From positions 31,964-95,963 of the forward strand of contig DASYYB010000066.1 of assembly GCA_035934235.1 (NCBI GenBank): a stretch of 64,000 nt of DNA, read 5' to 3'. Shown piece by piece: positions 20,047-28,022 of the stretch. How positions within the stretch are numbered: position 1 is the first letter of the stretch; every line of letters starts with the position of its first letter. A program made the translations under genes and the position numbers. The notes beneath the pieces are model-generated. The model was not told the origin of the DNA. It did not search any database and saw only the letters and a list, made by a program, of their open reading frames with translations. The stretch comes from REEB95 sp035934235 (GTDB taxonomy: Bacteria; Pseudomonadota; Alphaproteobacteria; ATCC43930; CGMCC-115725).

Positions 20047-20756
20047 GGGCGGGTTCCGACGGCCAGAATCGAGCCGCCGAAGGGAAGACGCAAGCCCGAT
20101 CTGAGCAGCGTCGACTCAAATCTCGCCGTGGCGTCGAACAGCCATTCGAAGGGCGCCGGTAACAGGCCGACCCCGCTGCCGTCGGCGGGCAGCAGGCGGC
20201 GCGCCACCATCAGCGGGAACAGCAGCGTGTTCCAATAGGTTGCGCGGACACGGCCGAAGCCGGCCGCAGCCAACAGCCGCGTTACCTCGCGGCGGTGGAA
20301 GCGGCGGGCGTTGTCGACCGCACGGTCGTGCGCCGAATAAAGCCATGGATAGGCCGGCAGGTTGACGATGAGCGCGCCGCCCAGCGTGAGGCAGCGGTAC
20401 ATCTCGCCCAGCGCGCGCTCGACGCCCACGCCGCGGTGGCACAGCACGTCGGCGCTGACGATGACGTCGAATGCGGCGTCACGGAACGGCAAGTCGTCGA
20501 CCGAGCCCTGCGCCACCGGGCGGCCGGCCTTGGCTTGCGCCAAGCGGCAGGCGAAACCGTCGCGATCAAGTCCAAAGCTCGCACCATGCGTCAGTGCGGC
20601 GAGGAAGCCGCCGGTGCCGCAACCCGCGTCGAGCAGCCGGCCAGCCGGCATCGCCGTGAACGACATCGCGGCGGCGTGCAGGTTGCGGCGCAGCGCGCGC
20701 GTCCACCACATGTGGTCCTCGACCGCAGCCAGCCGCTCATATTCGCCGCGCTCCAC
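20043..20756 (-). CDS. Class I SAM-dependent methyltransferase
   Basis: This 237-aa protein has a Rossmann-like methyltransferase core: LLDAGCGTGGFLAAL (motif I), LDRDG (motif II acidic end), VDDLPFRDAAFDVIVSADVL (motif IV) and LGGALIVNLP. The C-terminal part carries YWNTLLFPLMVARRLL, a common tail in methyltransferases of glycan or lipid-linked pathways. It lies six bases after the GT39 gene and overlaps the GT2 gene by four. It may methylate the sugar or lipid carrier made by this operon. Confidence 0.85.
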   Translation of the reverse strand: MERGEYERLAAVEDHMWWTRALRRNLHAAAMSFTAMPAGRLLDAGCGTGGFLAALTHGASFGLDRDGFACRLAQAKAGRPVAQGSVDDLPFRDAAFDVIVSADVLCHRGVGVERALGEMYRCLTLGGALIVNLPAYPWLYSAHDRAVDNARRFHRREVTRLLAAAGFGRVRATYWNTLLFPLMVARRLLPADGSGVGLLPAPFEWLFDATARFESTLLRSGLRLPFGGSILAVGTRP

Positions 20757-20762
20757 GGGACC

Positions 20763-22412
20763 TCAGCGGGCGGCGGCGACCGCCGCCGCGCGTGCGCCGT
20801 GCGCCAGCACCGCGCGCCGGTCGATCACCACCGACAGCAGCGTGCCCAGGCGCGTAACCCGATAAATCGTGCGCCCCGTTACCGATTCGTTGCACGCGTC
20901 CTTGGTGAAAGCGATGACGAACTGGGCGTTAGCGCGATCGGGCGTGAAGATGAAATTCGGCGGGAAGTAGTAGGCCGCCGATTCCGGCGGTCCGCACACG
21001 AACACGGTGAAATCGTGATCCATAAAATCGTCGCCATACTCGCCGCGCAGGTAATTCTCGAGCGCGGCGACGTCCTCGGCATAAGAATTCGCCCAATAGT
21101 CGAGCTTGAAGAGGCCCTGCGCGCCGCGCGTACCGCCGACGAAGGCGTTGTAATAGACGTACTCGTCGGGGTGCAGCATCGTCATCACAGCGACGTGGTA
21201 GACGCCGTAAAGCGCGAGCGTGCCGTAAACCCATGGCCGCCACGTTTGCCGCGCAAGCGCGACGAGCGCCTGCTCGGCCGTGAGCGCAGCGGCGACCGCG
21301 ATCGGCGGTAGCACGAAGATGAAATGCCGCATGCCGTCGAAAAGCACCGCCTTGATCGCGATGGCATAGGTCACCGGAAAGACGATGGCGAAGCCGAGCA
21401 TGAACAGGCCAAGGATGCGCGCGCGGTCGCGCCGCGCGTCGGCACCGCGCAACTGTATGACGGCGATGACCGGCGCCGCGGCGAACAGCAGCAGCACCAG
21501 CTCAGGCAGCGCCAGGACGATGTAGGTCGGCAGGTAGGTCCACGGCAGATCGCCGGCCGGGATGTAATGCCCGTCGAACAGCGTCCCGTAGGGAAAGATC
21601 TCGTGCGAGAAATAGAGTAGCGCGTGGACCGGATTGACCAAGGGCGATTGCTGCGCCCACGGCCAGAACAACAGCATCACCGGATAGGCGACTGCGATCG
21701 TCGGGAGATACAGCCGCCAGCCGCCGGCCCAGCTTTCGCCGAAGGCCAGCCGTATGCTGCGGCTTTCGGCCAGGCGCCAAACGCCGAACGCCAGCAGCGC
21801 CATGCCGATATAGCCGAAGATCAGCAGGCCGCCGACGCGTACGGCAAGCGCCAAGCCCGCTGCCAGGCCGAGCTTGGCGCCCAAGCGCCAATCGGGCTGC
21901 GGCAATTGCCGGATCGCGCCCACGAGGTAGTAGAGCGCCCAGACCATGCTGGCGGCGAACGGCACGTCCTTCGGATTGTTGAACATCTGGCCGTAATAGT
22001 TCGGCGTCAGGGCCAGGAAGAGCGCCGCGACGAAAGCCGCGCGCGACCCGCCGAGAACACGGCCGAGCTTCCAGGTGCCGACGATTCCGACGATGCCGAT
22101 CAGCGCGTTGAGCAGGTGGCGGGTCTCGAACGTGCCGTACGGCGACACGTGGTTGAGCGCCGCCGCGATCGTGTCGAAAATCGACCCGTAATAGAACAGG
22201 TCGTAGAGCCGCATGTAGGAATGGTCGGCGAAGCCGGAGAGGTAATAATTGAGGACTGCCACGCCGTACCAATTCTGCGCGTCCTCGTCCCAGGTGACGC
22301 CGTAATCCTGGAAGGTGACGAGCGCCAGAACCAGCAGCACGACAAAGAGGGCCAGCGCCGCATTGTCCCAACCGAAACGAGCGCACCAGCGCGCCAGCGG
22401 CGTCGCGCTCAT
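20763..22412 (-). CDS. GT39/ArnT-like membrane glycosyltransferase
   Basis: This 549-aa GT-C type protein has about eleven membrane helices. The first external loop holds the acidic catalytic pair in DYGVTWDEDAQNWYG, as in PMT/ArnT enzymes that use polyprenyl-phosphate sugars as donors. Further family cues are TPNYYGQMFNNPKDVPFA and the C-terminal periplasmic domain (residues about 430-520). With the neighbouring GT2 and flippase genes it forms an ArnC-ArnE-ArnT-like module, so it probably transfers the flipped sugar to a periplasmic acceptor. It overlaps the upstream gene by four bases. Confidence 0.85.
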   Translation of the reverse strand: MSATPLARWCARFGWDNAALALFVVLLVLALVTFQDYGVTWDEDAQNWYGVAVLNYYLSGFADHSYMRLYDLFYYGSIFDTIAAALNHVSPYGTFETRHLLNALIGIVGIVGTWKLGRVLGGSRAAFVAALFLALTPNYYGQMFNNPKDVPFAASMVWALYYLVGAIRQLPQPDWRLGAKLGLAAGLALAVRVGGLLIFGYIGMALLAFGVWRLAESRSIRLAFGESWAGGWRLYLPTIAVAYPVMLLFWPWAQQSPLVNPVHALLYFSHEIFPYGTLFDGHYIPAGDLPWTYLPTYIVLALPELVLLLFAAAPVIAVIQLRGADARRDRARILGLFMLGFAIVFPVTYAIAIKAVLFDGMRHFIFVLPPIAVAAALTAEQALVALARQTWRPWVYGTLALYGVYHVAVMTMLHPDEYVYYNAFVGGTRGAQGLFKLDYWANSYAEDVAALENYLRGEYGDDFMDHDFTVFVCGPPESAAYYFPPNFIFTPDRANAQFVIAFTKDACNESVTGRTIYRVTRLGTLLSVVIDRRAVLAHGARAAAVAAAR

Positions 22413-23578
22413 AGACCGACGCTGGCCATCAGCGCCGACAGCACGCGGTCCGACGCGAAATATTCAGCTGCCAGGTCGCGCGCCGCGCGCGCGTGGCGTG
22501 GATAGTCGCCGTTGATCGCGGCCACCGCGGCCAGCGCCTCGCCGGCGTCGGCGAATTCGAACAGGCCTTCGCCAACCGGATAGAAACGTGAAAAGCCGGT
22601 GTTCATCGTGATCACCGGCCGTCCCGCCGCGAGGTAACAGACGCTGCGGTCGCTGAACCAGCCGCTGTGCGGCCGGACATAGATGTCCTTGGCGACGGTG
22701 AATTCGCCGCGCGAGTCGCGGATGAAGTCGCGATAGGCGTCGATGCCGAGAGAGACGGCGCGCGCGTCGACCACGGTCCAGCCATGCGCGGCGACGTCGC
22801 GCTGCGCGTCGTCGGGCGCCGAGTTGAGCGCGATGGTGAAGCAGCGGTCCGCCTGCCGCGGCACGTCGATGAAGCGCACGAAGTTGACGTGCTTCGACCA
22901 AAGATAGCGTTCGCCGTGGAAGACGATGTCCTTGCCCTTGTTTTCCCAGGTGGCGATCGTCGAGAAGCAGGCGCCGCCCATGGCGTCGGCCGGCCAGAAT
23001 TCGAGCACCACCGGCGGCCGCGTCGGCTTCCAGTCGATGCCGCACAGCGGCACGATCCAACCCGGGCCGCCGACATTCTCGCCGTAGGTGAAGAAATGCG
23101 TGTGCGCGTCGAGGTAGCTGCGCGCGGCCGGATCGGCGTCGGCGTATTTGATCTGCTCGTAGACCGGATCGGTGTCGATCATCAGCCGTCGCGGACACGC
23201 GAGATGATGCTCGCGGAGCCGCGTCGCGCCGCACAGGTTGAGCAACGCGTCGCTGTTGCGAAACAGCGCGTGCACCGCCTCACGCGTCATTCCGTGATAT
23301 TCGTCGCGGATTGCATCCCAATAGGCCCAGCGGCCGTCGAAGCCGAAGCGCGCCATGAGCTCCGCCAGATAGGCGATGTTCGCCCCGTTGTCGGTGACGA
23401 CGCTGTTGGCGCGCGGGTCATAGGGGTTGGCGCCGTGGTCCTCGACGTACCAGACGTCGTAGCCGAGGCGGCGGAGTCCGGCGAGATAGTGCAGTGCTTG
23501 CCAGGCAATTCCGGCGAGCGGCATCTGCCCCGCAAAATGCATCACCACCACCCGCCCGCGTGCGGTCATCGCTTGCAT
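22409..23578 (-). CDS. Putative glycosyltransferase (GT-B-like), first gene of glycan operon
   Basis: This 389-aa soluble protein begins VVVMHFAGQMPLAGIAWQALHYLAGLRRLGYDVWYVED, the usual first beta strand and helix of a GT-B glycosyltransferase. The C-terminal half has YVRPHSGWFSDRSVCYLAAGRPVITMNTGFSRFYPVGEGLFEF, resembling the donor-binding region of GT1/CgeB-like proteins (motifs SGWFSDR, YLAAGRPV). The start at 23578 has AAGGCGGAG just upstream. An in-frame extension to 23761 overlaps the divergent gene and is not needed. Donor and acceptor are unknown. Confidence 0.72.
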   Translation of the reverse strand: MQAMTARGRVVVMHFAGQMPLAGIAWQALHYLAGLRRLGYDVWYVEDHGANPYDPRANSVVTDNGANIAYLAELMARFGFDGRWAYWDAIRDEYHGMTREAVHALFRNSDALLNLCGATRLREHHLACPRRLMIDTDPVYEQIKYADADPAARSYLDAHTHFFTYGENVGGPGWIVPLCGIDWKPTRPPVVLEFWPADAMGGACFSTIATWENKGKDIVFHGERYLWSKHVNFVRFIDVPRQADRCFTIALNSAPDDAQRDVAAHGWTVVDARAVSLGIDAYRDFIRDSRGEFTVAKDIYVRPHSGWFSDRSVCYLAAGRPVITMNTGFSRFYPVGEGLFEFADAGEALAAVAAINGDYPRHARAARDLAAEYFASDRVLSALMASVGL

Positions 23579-23663
23579 GCTCCGCCTTAATCCAAGCGCG
23601 GCGGACAATAGCAGAGCACCGCGCCGGCGGAACCGGCCGAAGGCCGGCCGCTCGCGGCGCGGC

Positions 23664-23700
23664 TTGACGTGGCGATCGATATATTGATTATATTGATCAA
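23664..23700 (+). promoter_or_regulatory. Putative promoter with repeated ATATTGAT boxes
   Basis: TTGACG (23664-23669) and TATATT (23689-23694) are 19 bases apart. Two direct ATATTGAT copies (23681-23688 and 23690-23697) and a TTGATCAA palindrome (23693-23700) cover the -10 and start codon. The start would be almost leaderless. The arrangement suggests autoregulation by the MerR-like HTH encoded next, but that is inference. Confidence 0.5.
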
Positions 23701-24713
23701 TGTATGGTGACACAGACGGTTCGTTGACGGCTGCCGAGGCAGCCCGGGCGCTCGGCGTCACGCCGGCGACGCTCTACGCCTATGTCAGCCGCGGCTTGAT
23801 CCGCTCCGAGCGTGCCGGCGGTCGCGCCCGGCGCTATGCCGCCGCCGACATCGCCGCGCTGAAACGCGGTGGCTTGCCCGGCGGACCTCCGCTGGAGACA
23901 GCAATCACCCTGATGCGCGGCAGGCGGGTCTTTTTCCGCGGCCGCGACGCCGTCGAGCTGGCGCGCAATTTGTCGGTGCGCGAGACGGCAGCGCTGATCT
24001 GGGACTGCGATCCGGCGGCAAGCTTCGCGGCCGATAATGTGTCTGAACCATTGCCCGGCGGCGACGCGTTGCGCAGCGCGCTGGCAACCGTCTCGCCGCT
24101 GGCACGCATGCTGGCGCTGTTGCAGCTCGCAATCGTAGACGAGCCGCGTTGGCCACAGGCGACGGCGGAATTCTTCGGCTACGCCGGTGCGCGATTGCTG
24201 CGGTTTCTTGCCGCAGCCGCGGCTGGCGGCGTTCCGTCGGCGCGGCCGATCGAAGCGGTGCTGGCCGAAGCGTGGGGGCTCGGTCGAGAGGCGCGGCCGC
24301 TGTTGCGCGCCGGCCTGATCCTGTCGGCCGACAATGGCGTCGATGCGGCGGCGCTGGCGGCGCGCGCCGCCGCCGCCGCCGGTGTGCCGCCGTGGCGGTC
24401 GGTTACGGCCGGGTTGGCGGCGCTGGATTTCGCCGGTGACGTCGCCGCCGACGCACGCGCCGGCGCCTTGATCTTGCTGTTGCCGCAGCGGCCGACGGCG
24501 TCGCGCACCCTGCCCGAAGCGATCGCCAAGCTCGGCTCGGCACTGGGCTTGCCGGCCGGTGGCGCGGCGACGCTCTATGCCATTGGCCGGGCCATCGGCC
24601 TCATGGCACACGTCGCCGAGGAGCGTACGGCCAAGCGCGCCTGCCGGGCCCGCGGCGCCTACGTCGGGTTGTCGCCCGAGAGCGGCGCAAGTCCCCAATC
24701 CAGCAGGGGTTGA
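23700..24713 (+). CDS. HTH domain fused to degenerate citrate-synthase-like domain
   Basis: This 337-aa protein has an N-terminal MerR/HTH_17-type segment (LTAAEAARALGVTPATLYAYVSRGL, then RRYAAADIAALKR) followed by a citrate-synthase fold. The region that should hold the first catalytic histidine (ADHE in active enzymes) reads LSADNGVDAAALAAR, and the second (HGGAN) reads LDFAGDVAADARAG, so both histidines are lost. The C-terminus is recognisable (KLGSALGLPAGGAATLYAIGRAIGLMAHVAEER). HTH-citrate synthase fusions exist in Proteobacteria. This member is probably a sensor or regulator rather than an enzyme. fdxA follows 59 bases later. Confidence 0.85.
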   Translation: MYGDTDGSLTAAEAARALGVTPATLYAYVSRGLIRSERAGGRARRYAAADIAALKRGGLPGGPPLETAITLMRGRRVFFRGRDAVELARNLSVRETAALIWDCDPAASFAADNVSEPLPGGDALRSALATVSPLARMLALLQLAIVDEPRWPQATAEFFGYAGARLLRFLAAAAAGGVPSARPIEAVLAEAWGLGREARPLLRAGLILSADNGVDAAALAARAAAAAGVPPWRSVTAGLAALDFAGDVAADARAGALILLLPQRPTASRTLPEAIAKLGSALGLPAGGAATLYAIGRAIGLMAHVAEERTAKRACRARGAYVGLSPESGASPQSSRG

Positions 24714-24772
24714 AACCGGCTTCGGCCACGTGGTACGAGCGGCGATTCCCAGCCAGCAATCGAGTTCTCCCG

Positions 24773-25108
24773 ATGACCTATGTCGTGACCGAAGCCTGCA
24801 TCAAGTGCAAATACATGGACTGCGTCGAGGTCTGCCCGGTGGATTGCTTCTACGAGGGCGAGAACATGCTGGTCATCCACCCGGACGAGTGCATCGATTG
24901 CGGCGTCTGCGAGCCGGAATGCCCGGCCGAAGCGATCGTGCCGGACAGCGATCCGCAGGCCGAGAAGTGGGTTGAAACCAATCGCCAGTATGCGGCGTCG
25001 TGGCCGAACATCACCCGCAAGGCCGAGGCACCGGCCGATGCCGACGCATTCAAAGGCGTTCCGGATAAGTTCACGAAGTTCTTCAGCGCAAATCCCGGCA
25101 AGCGCTAG
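24773..25108 (+). CDS. fdxA: 7Fe-8S ferredoxin FdxA
   Basis: This 111-aa ferredoxin binds one [3Fe-4S] and one [4Fe-4S] cluster. Cluster ligands are in TEACIKCKYMDCVEVCPVDCF and DECIDCGVCEPECPAEA. The tail after residue 60 (KWVETNRQYAASWPNITRK) is the DUF3470-type extension of the Azotobacter FdI/FdxA group. It is a cytosolic low-potential electron carrier; its partner in this organism is unknown. It precedes carD, an order common in Alphaproteobacteria. It is also a candidate electron donor for the FprA-like reductase/BoxB pair elsewhere in the window. Confidence 0.95.
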   Translation: MTYVVTEACIKCKYMDCVEVCPVDCFYEGENMLVIHPDECIDCGVCEPECPAEAIVPDSDPQAEKWVETNRQYAASWPNITRKAEAPADADAFKGVPDKFTKFFSANPGKR

Positions 25109-25208
25109 CAAAAAACCTAGCGAAATCTGTGCGTTGTGGACCGGCCTGCATCCGTTGCATGGCTCTGGTGCTGGCTTTATCCGGCTAATTGTGGTATTTA
25201 TGACACTG

Positions 25209-25227
25209 GATGCACGACGGGTGCATC
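25209..25227 (+). other. Hairpin in carD leader
   Basis: A perfect 7-bp stem gatgcac/gtgcatc (25209-25215 with 25221-25227) has a 5-base loop and sits about 85 bases before the carD start. No T-run follows, so it is not a terminator. It could be a leader structure of the carD message. The rest of the 25109-25311 spacer has no confident promoter. Confidence 0.35.
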
Positions 25228-25311
25228 TCTCCCGGTGATAACGATCCGTTGCCGCAGGCTTTTTGAGCGGCCGGGGGTCACTCGCGTTTTCCGCTGAGGT
25301 CTGTCCTGAAA

Positions 25312-25842
25312 ATGGCTGTCGCGCGCAAGAAAGAAGAGAAAACCCTGGCGGAAACGCTCGGTTTCTCGACCGGCGATTTCGTCGTTTATCCGACCCACGG
25401 CGTCGGCAAGATTCTCGGCATCGAGAACCAGGAGATTGCCGGTTACCAGCTCAAGGTCTTCGTCGTCCATTTCGACAAGGACCGCATGACGCTGCGCGTG
25501 CCGGTGGCCAAGGCGAAGAATTCCGGCCTGCGTCGGCTGTCGACCCGCAAGGAGATGGACGCCGCGCTGTCCAAGCTCAAGGGCCGTTCGCGCGCCAAGC
25601 GCACGATGTGGAGCCGCCGTGCCCAGGAGTATGAGGCCAAGATCAATTCCGGCGATCCGGCCTCGATCGCCGAAGTGGTGCGCGACCTCTACCGCAACGT
25701 CGGTCAGCCCGAGCAGTCCTACAGCGAGCGCCAGATCTACCAGGCGGCGCTCGATCGGCTGGTGCGCGAATTCGCGGCCGTCGAGAATATCGACGAAGCG
25801 TCGGCGGCGAAGCGCGTGGAACAGATGCTGAGCGCGGCGTGA
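25312..25842 (+). CDS. carD: CarD family transcriptional regulator
   Basis: This 176-aa CarD/CdnL protein opens with a basic stretch (VARKKEEKTLAETLGF). The RNA-polymerase-interaction Tudor-like domain follows: FSTGDFVVYPTHGVGKILGIENQEIAG up to about residue 75 (motifs GDFVVYPTHGVGKI, MTLRVPVAKAKNSGLR). A helical DNA-binding domain ends the protein (EQSYSERQIYQAALDRLVREFA). CarD proteins bind RNA polymerase beta and stabilise the open complex. The length and position downstream of fdxA are typical of Alphaproteobacteria. Confidence 0.95.
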   Translation: MAVARKKEEKTLAETLGFSTGDFVVYPTHGVGKILGIENQEIAGYQLKVFVVHFDKDRMTLRVPVAKAKNSGLRRLSTRKEMDAALSKLKGRSRAKRTMWSRRAQEYEAKINSGDPASIAEVVRDLYRNVGQPEQSYSERQIYQAALDRLVREFAAVENIDEASAAKRVEQMLSAA

Positions 25843-25870
25843 GCCGCGCGCACGCCGGCATCGCGCGCCG

Positions 25871-26686
25871 GTGACGTTCGCCAGCGACAACGAGATCTAT
25901 GCCCGCTTCAATCGCGCGCGCCGCGTCTGGGCGGTTGCGCCCGTCAACGGCGAAGCCAAGCGACTGACGGCACTGCACCGCCAGCTTATCGAGCGCCTCG
26001 AGCCCGGCGATCGCATCGTCTATCTCGGCAATTATCTCGCGCCCGGCACTGACGCCGTCGCCACAGTCGACGCGCTGCTGCATTTTCGTGCCCTGGCTCT
26101 GGCGCGCCGTCGGGCCTTTGCCTGCGAGCTCGCTTATCTGCGCGGTACGCAGGAGGCGATGTGGCAGAAGCTGCAAGAGCTCCAATTCGCGCCCAATCCG
26201 CGCGAGGTACTGCCGTGGATCCTGGCGCGCGGTCTCGAGGCGACGCTACGCGCCTACGGTCTCGATCCGCGCCAGGGCGAAGCCGCCTGCCGCGAAGGCA
26301 CGATGGCGATTACCCGCTGGACCGGCACGTTGCGTAACGCGATCGACGCCAGGCCCGGCCATCGCCAATGGCTTAGCGCGTTGCGGCGCGCCGCCTTCAC
26401 CGAGGACGGCGCGCTGCTGTTCGCCCATGCAGGCGTCGATCCGGAAAAGCCGCTCGAGATGCAGCGCGACGCGTTCTGGTGGGGCGCAGCCGGTGCCGAC
26501 ATGCTCGCGCTGACGCAGCCCTATGCCGGATTCAAACGGGTCGTTTGCGGTATCGATGGTGCTTGTCGCGGCGTCAGCGAAAGCGCGCACGCGGCGCTGG
26601 TCGACGGCGGCGCCGGTCCCGATGGCGCGCTGGTCGCGGCGTGTTTCGGCATCGACGGCACAGTCCAGGACCGGCTGGTCGCCTGA
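25871..26686 (+). CDS. Metallophosphoesterase-fold protein lacking catalytic motifs
   Basis: This 271-aa protein follows the plan of PPP-type serine/threonine phosphatases, but each metal-binding motif is altered. DxHG is replaced by APVNG (VWAVAPVNGEAKRL), GDYIDRG by LGNYLAPG (GDRIVYLGNYLAPGTD), and GNHE by RGTQE. A histidine-bearing FAHAGVDPEKPLE stretch near the C-terminus resembles the later LxHGG motif. It is likely a non-catalytic relative, perhaps regulatory. It starts with GTG at 25871, 28 bases after carD, and may be co-transcribed. tRNA-Arg follows. Confidence 0.75.
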   Translation: MTFASDNEIYARFNRARRVWAVAPVNGEAKRLTALHRQLIERLEPGDRIVYLGNYLAPGTDAVATVDALLHFRALALARRRAFACELAYLRGTQEAMWQKLQELQFAPNPREVLPWILARGLEATLRAYGLDPRQGEAACREGTMAITRWTGTLRNAIDARPGHRQWLSALRRAAFTEDGALLFAHAGVDPEKPLEMQRDAFWWGAAGADMLALTQPYAGFKRVVCGIDGACRGVSESAHAALVDGGAGPDGALVAACFGIDGTVQDRLVA

Positions 26687-26756
26687 GCCGGCGGAATCGC
26701 CGCAGAATCTCGATGCATGGCGGCGGTTTGGCGCCCTTGCTATAAGGGCAACGAGC

Positions 26757-26833
26757 GTCCCCGTAGCTCAGCTGGATAGAGCATCAGTTTCCTAAACTGA
26801 GGGTCGGGTGTTCGAGTCACCCCGGGGACACCA
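26757..26833 (+). tRNA. tRNA-Arg (anticodon CCT)
   Basis: A 77-base cloverleaf with acceptor stem GTCCCCG/CGGGGAC, D arm GCTC..GAGC, anticodon stem TCAGT/ACTGA with loop TTCCTAA (anticodon CCT, reading AGG), T arm with TTCGAGT, discriminator A and encoded CCA at 26831-26833. A TATAAG at 26741-26746 could be its -10. Confidence 0.97.
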
Positions 26834-26860
26834 ATGCTGCGGCTTTGCTATAGTCGGCGG

Positions 26861-27304
26861 GTGAAAGCGAAGGTTCTCGCCGGCGCGGCGGCGGGGTTGA
26901 CCCTGGCGCTCGGCGTGCCGGCAGCGCACGCGGCCCCGCTCACACTCGTCGTCGACAATGTCTGCAGTGCCAAGGGCGAGATCGACTTGACGGTCTATGT
27001 CGCGGCCGACTGGCTTTCCACCCGGACCGAGGGCCGAGACCGCCAGCTGCCGGCGCAGGTCGGATCGGTGACCTTCCAGTTCGATTTGCCGCCCGGGACC
27101 TATGCCGCCGCCACCTTTCACGACGCCAACGGCAACGGCAAATTCGACGAGAACCTCCTCGGCTGGCCGCTCGAAGGCTTCGCCTTCTCGAATAATGCCC
27201 ATGTCCGCTTCTTCCGTCCGCCGAGCTTCGCCGCCGCGAGCTTCACGCTGCCGCCCGAAGGCGCGACCGAGACGCTCCATCTCGATTATTGGACCAAATG
27301 TTGA
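26861..27304 (+). CDS. DUF2141 domain exported protein
   Basis: This 147-aa protein has a signal peptide (VLAGAAAGLTLALGVPAAHA). A beta-sandwich region with the DUF2141 hallmark follows: FDLPPGTYAAATFHDANGNGKFDEN then GWPLEGFAFSNNA (motifs FHDANGNGKFD, PLEGFAFSNNA). The DANGNGKFD segment looks like a calcium-binding loop. The GTG at 26861 is chosen because the signal peptide follows directly and TATAGT stands about 8 bases upstream; the earlier ATG at 26834 abuts the tRNA. Function is unknown, probably periplasmic. Confidence 0.85.
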   Translation: MKAKVLAGAAAGLTLALGVPAAHAAPLTLVVDNVCSAKGEIDLTVYVAADWLSTRTEGRDRQLPAQVGSVTFQFDLPPGTYAAATFHDANGNGKFDENLLGWPLEGFAFSNNAHVRFFRPPSFAAASFTLPPEGATETLHLDYWTKC

Positions 27305-27500
27305 GCCAGCGCGGCCGGATATGGCCCGCGCCTAACGTGCAGAACTGCGGAAAAAGTAAATCGGTTGTATCGGTCAACTTTGGCTATGGGGCGCCGCGAT
27401 ACCTTCACCGAACCGTGATTCTCTCACATTGAAACTTTGCAATACCCTCGCGGTGGACAAGGCGTTCGAAACGCCGACCACACAACAAGGGGTATTCACC

Positions 27501-27713
27501 ATGACAAAGCTTGGTCTTCTCGCGGCCGCTCTGATTGCGCTCTCACCGCTGGCGATGGCGCAATCGAACACCAGTTCTCTGTCCGGCGGCGGCATCGTCT
27601 TGGCGCAGGCCGAACCCATGCAAGGGCAGACGGCAAATTCGCCAAACCCGAGCTACGAGCAGCCGAACACGATGCCGACCTACCAAAAGAACGACGGCAC
27701 GGACAGGGAGTGA
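27501..27713 (+). CDS. Small secreted protein, unknown function
   Basis: This 70-aa protein has a signal peptide (KLGLLAAALIALSPLAMAQ, residues 3-21) and a low-complexity polar mature part rich in Ser, Asn, Gln and Pro (NPSYEQPNTMPTYQ). The mature peptide of about 49 residues has no cysteine. An AAGGGG lies upstream of the ATG. No homologue was recognised. It is flanked by spacers of about 200 and 300 bases and is probably monocistronic. Confidence 0.6.
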   Translation: MTKLGLLAAALIALSPLAMAQSNTSSLSGGGIVLAQAEPMQGQTANSPNPSYEQPNTMPTYQKNDGTDRE

Positions 27714-27922
27714 TCAGACCCGTCGAGGGTCGTTAGACGAGCGCGGCCGGCTGCGGGAAACCGCCGCCGGTCGCGCTTGCGCGATCGGCTGAACCGCGCC
27801 CGGCAAGCGGCCGGAAGGTTGGTCAGGAACGCGTGCAACCCGATATCGACCCGGCAATGTCGGTGCGGCTCACCGAACCGATCGGTTGCCGCTGCTTTGG
27901 CTTAACGGCAATTTAATTACGA

Positions 27923-27947
27923 GGAACCAAGAGTTCTCAGTTTCGTG
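27923..27947 (+). promoter_or_regulatory. EcfG-like general-stress promoter motif
   Basis: GGAAC (27923-27927) followed after 16 bases by CGTG (27944-27947) resembles the alphaproteobacterial EcfG consensus GGAAC-N16/17-CGTT, with one mismatch in the last position. It would drive the exported-protein gene at 28023. The remainder of the 27714-28022 spacer holds only a weak hairpin near 27719 and another at 27945-27958. Confidence 0.45.
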
Positions 27948-28022
27948 CCGTAAGGCACGCCAGTTTCCGATTTGCTGTATTCGTGATCGTCGAGACAACG
28001 CGAAGCCTGAAGGGGGTGTGCG

